From: Bacteroidales bacterium
GTDB lineage: Bacteria; Bacteroidota; Bacteroidia; Bacteroidales; UBA932
NCBI GenBank assembly: GCA_017428245.1
Contig: JAFRRF010000012.1
Coordinates: forward strand, 1-47,125
Direction of reading: 5' to 3'
Length of the DNA stretch: 47,125 bases
Shown here: positions 41,522 to 47,125 of the stretch, piece after piece
How the letters are laid out: every line of letters starts with the position of its first letter
Position numbering within the stretch: the first letter of the stretch is position 1
The notes under the pieces: generated by a model
What the model was told of the DNA's origin: nothing
What the model saw: the letters and a program-made list of their open reading frames with translations, nothing else
The model's database searches: none
Position numbers and translations under genes: made by a program

Positions 41522-43678
41522 ATGAAGATTCGCGCGTTATTGCTCATCGGATGGGCCTTGTGCCTGACCGTCACGTTGTCGGCGCAATCGTACCTGCAGG
41601 ATACGATTCCGGAAACTGTCGTCACGGCGACGGGCACCCTGCACCTGCTCAAGGACGTTCCCGTCCAGACGGAAGTCATCTCGGGCCGGATGCTGGAGAA
41701 CTATGCCGGCCGCTCCCTGGAGGACATCCTCTCGGGTCTGACCTCCGCCTTCGCTTTCAATGAAGACGACATGGGCTCGCATATGCAGCTCGGCGGCCTG
41801 GGCAACAGCTATATCCTCATACTCATTGATGGCAAGCGCATCCACGGCGACGTGGGCGGGGAAAACGACCTTTCGCTCATCGATCCCCGCAATATCGAAA
41901 AGATCGAAATCGTCAAGGGCGCTTCGTCGGCTCTTTACGGCAGCGACGCCATTGCCGGCGTCATCAATATCATCACGCGCAAGCACCGGGAAGAAGGGCT
42001 GCTGCTGGAAAACAGTACGCGCTACGGATCCTACAACGACATCCGCCAGCACAACGCCATCGGTCTGAAATACGGGCGTTTCAGCTCGCTCACCAATTTC
42101 CAGCTCCAGCATTCCGACGGCTGGCAGAACACTTCGGTGGAACACACTCCGGGTACGCAGGAGCCCATCACCGACTCGCAGAACAAGACCGTGAACCGGC
42201 ACACCAACGCCCAGGTCGGCGAACAGATCACTTTCGCCGCCTCTGACAAACTGGAACTCTATGCCGGCGGCACCATCTACGGCAAGCGCATCTACCGGCC
42301 CAACGGCAAATACGCCCAGTTCGACGTACATACTTACGACCTGCAGTACCGCAACGCCTCGGCCTCGGCAGGTGCCAAGTGGAAGCCCAACGCCACCGAT
42401 GTGGTAACCTTCGACCTCGACTGGAACCGCCACGCCTATATGTATTATTTCACGGCCACCACGCTCGTGGAAGACTACGAAAAGAGCAAGGGTACGATCT
42501 ATTATCCCTATTTCCCCTACCTCCCCGGCCAGACCGAAATGCAGAGCGACCAGCGCCGGGCCATGGCCAGCCTGAAAGGCATCTTCCGGCTGCCTGCCGA
42601 CAATCTGCTCAACACAGGTATCGAGTACCGGTATGACTGGCTCTATGCTCCCACCCGCGTCGTGGGCGGCACCGTCAGCGACTGGACGGCGGCCTTGTAT
42701 GCCCAGGACGAATGGCAGCACGATTTCGGCCGGAACCGGCTCCAGTTGGCCGGCGGCGCCCGGCTCACCTGGAACGGGCAGTTCGGCGTGAGAGTCACCC
42801 CAAAGGTCTCCGCCATGCTGGCCCTGGGCCTGCCCTGGCGTATCCGTGCCACCTGGAGCCAGGGATTCAAGACCCCGACGCCCAAGGAACTGCACTACCG
42901 CTATGTCAAGCAGATGAGCGGCACCTATCTCTATCTGGGCAACCTGGGGCTGCGCCCGCAGACCAGCAATTATTTCTCTCTGGGCGGAGAATACACGCTT
43001 TCGGGACTGAGCCTTAACCTGACGGGCTACTACAACCGGGTGAAAGACATGATCACCCTTGTGACAATCCCCAACTACGACGCACCCGCCGAATACATCA
43101 TCCAATACGATCCGGTCCGGACCCGGCAATACCAGAACGTGGACGACGCCCGCACGCTGGGCGTGGACTTCAGCGCCCGCTACAGCTTCCGCGACTGGGC
43201 CTTCGGCCTGGGCTACAGCTGGCTCGACACCGACGCCAACCAGTACGACGCCGACCACGACCGGATGCGCCAGGTGACCATCGACGGCACGGCGCACCAC
43301 AAGGGGAACCTCTTCGTGACCTGGAACCACCGCTTCTCGCCCGACTACAGGCTGAGTGCGGGCCTTTACGGCCGGATGTCCTCCAAACGCCACTATCAGA
43401 TCGACGGCGACGGCAAAGGCTACCAGATCTGGCGCATTTCGACCGGACACGACTTCGGACATTCGAAGCGCACGGCCTGGCGGGTCGAAGCCGGAGTAGA
43501 CAACATTTTCAATTATGTGGACCGTACGCCGCACGGCCTGCACCTGGGCACCACGACGCCCGGCACGACCGTCTATCTCGGCCTGACCGTCCGGTTCAAC
43601 CAGGGCCGGAAACTCAGCGGCAAATTCAATGAAACCATCAACAACAATTATAACACAAAACAATATGAAGAAAACTAA
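41522..43678 (+). CDS. btuB: TonB-dependent vitamin B12/corrinoid receptor, BtuB-like
   Basis: A 718-residue outer-membrane protein. Signal peptide at about 1-22 (ending LSAQ), TonB box-like ETVVTATG (about 29-36), plug domain with GLGNSYILILIDGKR, IDPRNIEKIEIVKGASSALY and GSDAIAGVINIITRK, then a beta-barrel. The riboswitch directly upstream makes corrinoid the likely ligand. The last barrel strand appears to be YLGLTVRF, followed by an atypical hydrophilic tail of about 27 residues that overlaps the next gene by 14 bp. The ATG at 41522 starts the signal peptide; the frame upstream lies inside the riboswitch. Confidence 0.93.
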   Translation: MKIRALLLIGWALCLTVTLSAQSYLQDTIPETVVTATGTLHLLKDVPVQTEVISGRMLENYAGRSLEDILSGLTSAFAFNEDDMGSHMQLGGLGNSYILILIDGKRIHGDVGGENDLSLIDPRNIEKIEIVKGASSALYGSDAIAGVINIITRKHREEGLLLENSTRYGSYNDIRQHNAIGLKYGRFSSLTNFQLQHSDGWQNTSVEHTPGTQEPITDSQNKTVNRHTNAQVGEQITFAASDKLELYAGGTIYGKRIYRPNGKYAQFDVHTYDLQYRNASASAGAKWKPNATDVVTFDLDWNRHAYMYYFTATTLVEDYEKSKGTIYYPYFPYLPGQTEMQSDQRRAMASLKGIFRLPADNLLNTGIEYRYDWLYAPTRVVGGTVSDWTAALYAQDEWQHDFGRNRLQLAGGARLTWNGQFGVRVTPKVSAMLALGLPWRIRATWSQGFKTPTPKELHYRYVKQMSGTYLYLGNLGLRPQTSNYFSLGGEYTLSGLSLNLTGYYNRVKDMITLVTIPNYDAPAEYIIQYDPVRTRQYQNVDDARTLGVDFSARYSFRDWAFGLGYSWLDTDANQYDADHDRMRQVTIDGTAHHKGNLFVTWNHRFSPDYRLSAGLYGRMSSKRHYQIDGDGKGYQIWRISTGHDFGHSKRTAWRVEAGVDNIFNYVDRTPHGLHLGTTTPGTTVYLGLTVRFNQGRKLSGKFNETINNNYNTKQYEEN

Positions 43679-44804
43679 ACTTTTGACTTTCGCCCTGCTG
43701 GCAGGGCTTGTATTCGGATTCTCCTCCTGCGAACCGCGCGAGAACAATGAATACAACTACACCGCTTACCAGAAAGCCGTCAACGAGACGGTCAAGAAAA
43801 ACAAGAAGAACAACAAGGCCATCCTGCTGGTCGCCTTCGGCTCCACCTGGCAGCAGGCCTTCGATGCATTCGACGCGACGGTCAGCGCCTATCAGAGTGC
43901 TTTCTCGGACTACGACGTGTATCTGTCCTTCTCTTCCGCCATCTGCATCAACCGGGCTGCGGCCGGTGAAAACGCCGCCGACGGCGCCGAGGTGCGCAAC
44001 TACTATGCGCCGCCGTTCTGGCTTACCGCTTTCGCCCAGAAAGGCGTGATGTACAAAGAAATCGTGGTCCAGTCGCTCCAGGTCATCCCGGGCGAGGAAT
44101 ACACCCGCGTGATCAACTACATCAAGGACTTCGCCAACAACGCCAACGGCGACATCGACGACGACTATCTGTCGCGCGTCATCCTCAAGCTCGGCGTTCC
44201 CCTTCTGCAGGATGCCGACAAGGACGTCCCGGCCGTCGCCAAGGAACTCAACAACCTCTACAAGAGCCAGGCTTCCAAAGACATCGTCGCCTTCATGGGC
44301 CACGGCAACCCCGACTCTTACGACACCTACAAGGCCAACATCCGTTACACGCAGCTGGAAGAGGCCCTGCAGGAACTCAATCCGCACTACTTCGTAGGCA
44401 CCGTCGATATGATGGAGAACTTCAAGCCGCACGTGTATGAGCGCATGGCCGACGCCGACCTGAACAAGAGCAACCTCAAGGTCTATCTGCACCCGCTGAT
44501 GTCGATCGACGGCGACCACGGCCACAACGACATGGCCGGCGACGACCTGCCCGAGAAGTTCGAAGGCAAGACCTATACCTTCGCCGATCTCCTCGCCGAA
44601 GCCAACGACGAGGGCGAAGTGGAAGACTGCAGCTGGAAAGTGTTCTTCGGCGCCAACGGCTCCGGTTTTACCTGCAACAATTCCACGATGATCGAGAAAG
44701 GCCTGCTCGAACTTCCTTCCATCCGTCAGATCTGGATGAACCATACCCGCGACGCCATCAACGGCGAACCGCTCGACTACTACCACTCCAAAAATCCGGA
44801 GTAA
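43665..44804 (+). CDS. cbiK: CbiK-like cobaltochelatase lipoprotein
   Basis: A 379-residue protein with a lipoprotein signal (FGFSSC, lipidated Cys at about 22). The chelatase core is visible: AILLVAFGSTWQQAF, the first metal His in FMGHGNPDSYD, and HPLMSIDGDHGHNDMAGDD with the second His. It is over 100 residues longer than cytoplasmic CbiK, with an insertion after DMAGDDLPE. CbiK inserts cobalt into sirohydrochlorin; an extracytoplasmic form is known in Desulfovibrio. Here it is coupled to btuB under the riboswitch, so a role in handling metals or tetrapyrroles at the cell surface is also possible. Confidence 0.85.
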   Translation: MKKTKLLTFALLAGLVFGFSSCEPRENNEYNYTAYQKAVNETVKKNKKNNKAILLVAFGSTWQQAFDAFDATVSAYQSAFSDYDVYLSFSSAICINRAAAGENAADGAEVRNYYAPPFWLTAFAQKGVMYKEIVVQSLQVIPGEEYTRVINYIKDFANNANGDIDDDYLSRVILKLGVPLLQDADKDVPAVAKELNNLYKSQASKDIVAFMGHGNPDSYDTYKANIRYTQLEEALQELNPHYFVGTVDMMENFKPHVYERMADADLNKSNLKVYLHPLMSIDGDHGHNDMAGDDLPEKFEGKTYTFADLLAEANDEGEVEDCSWKVFFGANGSGFTCNNSTMIEKGLLELPSIRQIWMNHTRDAINGEPLDYYHSKNPE

Positions 44805-44856
44805 TCCGCACTCGGCTCCTCGCTTCAGCTTTAGAGCATTTATTATAGTGTGTATC

Positions 44857-44893
44857 GGCCCCGTGATCCTGCCAGTTGCGGGGCCATTTTTTT
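44857..44893 (+). terminator. Rho-independent terminator of the btuB-cbiK operon
   Basis: GGCCCCG (44857-44863) pairs with CGGGGCC (44879-44885), followed by A and a run of seven T. It lies about 50 bp after the cbiK stop. Confidence 0.8.
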
Positions 44894-44902
44894 GAAAAAC
44901 AT

Positions 44903-44910
44903 TATCTTTG
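44903..44910 (+). promoter_or_regulatory. -7 box of the nitroreductase-cbiK operon
   Basis: TATCTTTG matches the consensus exactly, 28 bp upstream of the ATG at 44939 and directly after the terminator. Confidence 0.6.
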
Positions 44911-44938
44911 CACAGATAATCCTTTACTCTCGCAAGTT

Positions 44939-45625
44939 ATGACTATTCTCGAAGCCATCGCCGCCCGGCATTCTGTCCGTAAATACTCCGACCAGGCGCT
45001 TGAGCCGGAAAAGATCGCCGCCCTGCGCGGCTGCGTCGATCATTGCAACGCCGAAGGGAATCTCCACATCCAGCTGGTGACCGACGAGCCGAAATCCTTT
45101 GCCGCCGGCCTTTGGAAATACGGCCAGTTCGCGGGCGTCCGCAACTATTTCGTGATGGCCGCCGAGCCCGGGAAAGCGGCGGAAGAGCGCATCGGCTACT
45201 ATGGCGAGAAACTGGTGCTGCTGGCCCAAACCCTCGGGCTCAACACCTGCTGGGTCGGCCTTACCTACAAGAAGATTCCCGGAACCTTCACCTTGGTTGG
45301 CGAGGAAACCGTCCACTGCGTCATCGCGCTTGGCTATGGCCTGAATCAGGGCGTACAGCATCCGCTCAAACCCGTGGAGAAGTTTTACGAGATCGCGGAC
45401 GGCTCATCGTCCGTTCCCGACTGGTTCCTCGCCGGAATGAAGGCCGCGCTGCTGGCGCCGACAGCCATCAACCAACAAAAATTCAAGTTTGTCCTCTACC
45501 CTGACGGCTCCGTTCAGGCCCGGGCCCTGTTCTCCCTGGCTGGCTATACCCATATCGACCTGGGTATCGTCAAATACCATTTTGAAACAGCCGCCGGCGC
45601 GACAAACTTCCACTGGTTCAAATGA
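44939..45625 (+). CDS. Nitroreductase family protein (TM1586-like)
   Basis: A 228-residue protein. The N-terminus MTILEAIAARHSVRKYSDQ is the classic nitroreductase FMN-binding start; LVLLAQTLGLNTCWVGLTYKK and the later KAALLAPTAINQQKFKF show the two half-domains of the single-chain TM1586-type fold. Substrate unknown. Its stop overlaps the ATG of the second cbiK by 4 bp, so the two are coupled, which might point to a flavin reduction step in corrinoid or metal handling, an inference only. Confidence 0.85.
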   Translation: MTILEAIAARHSVRKYSDQALEPEKIAALRGCVDHCNAEGNLHIQLVTDEPKSFAAGLWKYGQFAGVRNYFVMAAEPGKAAEERIGYYGEKLVLLAQTLGLNTCWVGLTYKKIPGTFTLVGEETVHCVIALGYGLNQGVQHPLKPVEKFYEIADGSSSVPDWFLAGMKAALLAPTAINQQKFKFVLYPDGSVQARALFSLAGYTHIDLGIVKYHFETAAGATNFHWFK

Positions 45626-46461
45626 AAAAGTTGATTATACTGGTCACGGCGCTGCTGGCGCTGGGCCTTTCTGCCATGGCGCAGGACAAGCAGGCACTGT
45701 TGCTGGTGCATTTCGGGACGACCTATGACGAGACCCGGGGAAAAACCATCGATGCCATTAATGAAAAAGCACGGGTGGAGTTCCCCGAACTGACGGTGCG
45801 GGAAGCCTATACTTCGCGAATCGTGATCCGAAAGCTCAAAGAACGCGGGATTGAAAAGCTGACACCGCTCGAGGCGCTGATCCGGCTGCGGGCCGACGGC
45901 TTTACCCGCGTGTTTGTCCAAAGCACGACGCTGCTCGACGGAGCCGAGATGGAATCGCTGCGGCGCGACGTGGCCAGTGTGGAAGGCTTCTTCGAAGAGG
46001 TGCGTGTCGGCACGCCCCTGCTCTATTCGGTCGACGATTGCGCCCGGGTCTGCGAGATTCTGGCCGGGCGGCACGCCGATGCGGCCGATGCCAAGCAGAA
46101 AGCCCACATCGTTTTCGTGGGCCACGGCACCTATACGCCGGCAACCGCCACGTACAGCCAGATCGATTATCTGTTCACCGCCCAGGGGCATCCGCTGTTC
46201 CACGTCGCCACGATCGAAGGCTATCCGACCTTCGATACGATGCTGGCACGGCTGAAGGCGGCCAAGGCCCGCCGGGTAACCCTCGTTCCGCTGCTCTTCG
46301 TGGCCGGCGACCACGCCTCCAACGACATCGCCGTCGACTGGCGTGAAGCGCTCGAAAAGGAAGGCCTGCAGGTGGACTGCCGCCTGGAAGGCCTGGGCGA
46401 GATCCCCGAAATCCAAGATATCTATTTCGATCACATCCGCAATGCGGCGGGAAAGAAGTAG
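45622..46461 (+). CDS. cbiK: Exported sirohydrochlorin cobaltochelatase CbiK
   Basis: A 279-residue protein close to standard CbiK plus a signal peptide (MKKLIILVTALLALGLSAMAQ). Core motifs: ALLLVHFGTTYDETRG, FVQSTTLLDGAEM, the metal His in FVGHGT (about 171) and VAGDHASNDIAVDW with the second His (about 231), then GEIPEIQDIYFDH. This paralogue keeps the canonical VHFGTT start that is altered in the lipoprotein copy. Whether it makes cobalt-sirohydrochlorin outside the cytoplasm or acts on imported tetrapyrroles is open. Confidence 0.9.
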   Translation: MKKLIILVTALLALGLSAMAQDKQALLLVHFGTTYDETRGKTIDAINEKARVEFPELTVREAYTSRIVIRKLKERGIEKLTPLEALIRLRADGFTRVFVQSTTLLDGAEMESLRRDVASVEGFFEEVRVGTPLLYSVDDCARVCEILAGRHADAADAKQKAHIVFVGHGTYTPATATYSQIDYLFTAQGHPLFHVATIEGYPTFDTMLARLKAAKARRVTLVPLLFVAGDHASNDIAVDWREALEKEGLQVDCRLEGLGEIPEIQDIYFDHIRNAAGKK

Positions 46462-46476
46462 CCGCGTCATTCTTTT

Positions 46477-46484
46477 TAACTTTC
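46477..46484 (+). promoter_or_regulatory. Possible -7 box of the sigma factor gene
   Basis: TAACTTTC differs from TAnnTTTG only in the last base and lies 35 bp upstream of the ATG. An alternative sigma-type promoter cannot be excluded. Confidence 0.3.
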
Positions 46485-46518
46485 GTCCGGTTTCTGCGAC
46501 TTATAGGGTAGGAACACG

Positions 46519-47025
46519 ATGATGACCACGCAGGAATTCGGACAATTGTCAACCCGGGTACGGGACAAGCTGGTGGCGCTGGCCGGGCGCTTCACGCTGG
46601 CAGCGGGCATCGGCGACGAGCCGGAAGATATCGTGCAGGAAGCGCTGGTGACGCTGTGGGAGCTCTCCGAGAAGGGGTATCCGATCCAAAACGCCGAGGC
46701 GCTGGCCGTCCGGCTGGTGAAGAATGGCTGCGTCAACCACTACCGGAAACGGAAGATCTTTTTCAAACCGTTGGAAAACGGCGCACAGGCGGGAAGCCCG
46801 CCCGTAACGGGGCGGCTGGAAGACGAGGAAAACGAACGGATCCGGAAATACCTGTACGGAAAACTGTCGGAAACCCAACGCACGTTCCTGACGATGCGCA
46901 ATGAATACGATCTTTCCCTCGATGAAATCGCCGCTGCAACGGGGCGGCCGAAGAACAGCATCAAATCGAGCCTCTCGTCGGCCCGTCGCCAGTTGCTCGA
47001 GGAACTCAAGAAAATCCCAAGATGA
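46519..47025 (+). CDS. ECF-type RNA polymerase sigma factor
   Basis: A 168-residue sigma-70 family regulator. Region 2 includes EPEDIVQEALVTLWEL and RLVKNGCVNHYRKRK; region 4 includes LSETQRTFLTMRNEYDLSLDEIAAATGRPKNSIKSSLSSARRQ-type helix-turn-helix (read as separate helices). A second in-frame ATG directly follows the first. The next gene overlaps the stop by 4 bp, the usual placement of a partner or target membrane protein in Bacteroidota sigma operons. Confidence 0.92.
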   Translation: MMTTQEFGQLSTRVRDKLVALAGRFTLAAGIGDEPEDIVQEALVTLWELSEKGYPIQNAEALAVRLVKNGCVNHYRKRKIFFKPLENGAQAGSPPVTGRLEDEENERIRKYLYGKLSETQRTFLTMRNEYDLSLDEIAAATGRPKNSIKSSLSSARRQLLEELKKIPR

Positions 47026-47125
47026 TGGAAGATAAAGTCACACGCCGGGCATTGATCGAAAAGTATCTCAATGCCGAGACCACGCCGGAAGAAGAGCGGC
47101 GGCTGCGCGAATGGTTCGCCGGCCA
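47022..47125 (+). CDS. Partial CDS coupled to the sigma factor gene
   Basis: The first 34 codons of a gene cut by the right edge. The start MMEDKVTRRALIEKYLNAET then TPEEERRLREWFAG resembles the short cytoplasmic N-terminus of Bacteroidota sigma-partner or FecR-like proteins, which have a helix with a T-xEEE-xL motif before a membrane segment. The ATG overlaps the sigma factor stop. Function not determinable from this piece. Confidence 0.6.
   Translation, partial: MMEDKVTRRALIEKYLNAETTPEEERRLREWFAG

Overview
The window is high-GC DNA (roughly 58-60% by eye) from a member of the Bacteroidota, most likely an anaerobic gut-type Bacteroidales. Evidence for this: repeated TAnnTTTG -7 promoter boxes a few bases upstream of genes, several with a TTTG -33 box 20 bp further up; a TonB-dependent vitamin receptor behind a cobalamin riboswitch; S46 dipeptidyl-peptidase, DUF5692 and GH3 genes; a tig-clpP-clpX order; and fused cobalamin genes. 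Genus cannot be told from this sequence.

Layout. 1-5285: start of a divergent gene, then hypB, a large Fe-S/FAD/NAD(P) oxidoreductase, hypA and a DUF5692 membrane protein. 5294-8683: protein quality control (tig-clpP-clpX, minus strand) behind a compact divergent promoter shared with an M20 dipeptidase (8728-10074). 10075-11278: two long hairpins and an internally shortened IS1634-like transposase gene. 11279-16623: minus-strand run S46 peptidase - DjlA-like J protein - HrpB helicase. 16734-20025: HD phosphohydrolase, two half-size chromate transporters, nitroreductase and a BASS-type transporter. 20044-22918: cobU-cobT-cobS-cobC (nucleotide loop assembly). 22922-26650: lipoprotein, GH3 glucosidase and an MqsRA-like toxin-antitoxin pair, which split the cobalamin region. 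26661-34522: minus-strand operon M28 peptidase - cbiHC - cbiET - cbiGF - cbiJD. 34642-41238: plus-strand operon nucleoside hydrolase - PduO-type adenosyltransferase - cobQ - cobD - cbiB - phospholipase D-like. 41262-46461: cobalamin riboswitch, BtuB-type receptor, exported CbiK lipoprotein, terminator, nitroreductase and a second exported CbiK. 46519 to the end: ECF sigma factor and the start of a coupled gene.

Together the window encodes most of the anaerobic (cobalt-early) cobalamin route: cobalt insertion, ring methylation and contraction, adenosylation, side-chain amidation, aminopropanol arm and lower-ligand attachment, plus outer-membrane corrinoid uptake. CbiL and CbiA are not seen here. 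Only the uptake operon has a riboswitch; both biosynthetic operons start with secreted hydrolase genes.

The most unusual signal is a ~77-bp palindromic element present in two unrelated cobalamin genes (cbiJD at 27552-27627 and cobD at 38451-38527). The copies are about 82% identical, keep the reading frame open, and show a covarying stem base pair. They resemble in principle the protein-coding palindromic elements of Rickettsia. Other points to follow are the TA locus with a 71-bp gene overlap and repeated upstream motifs, the shortened transposase with its own promoter, two exported cobaltochelatase-like proteins, and an SfrB-like redox protein between hypB and hypA.
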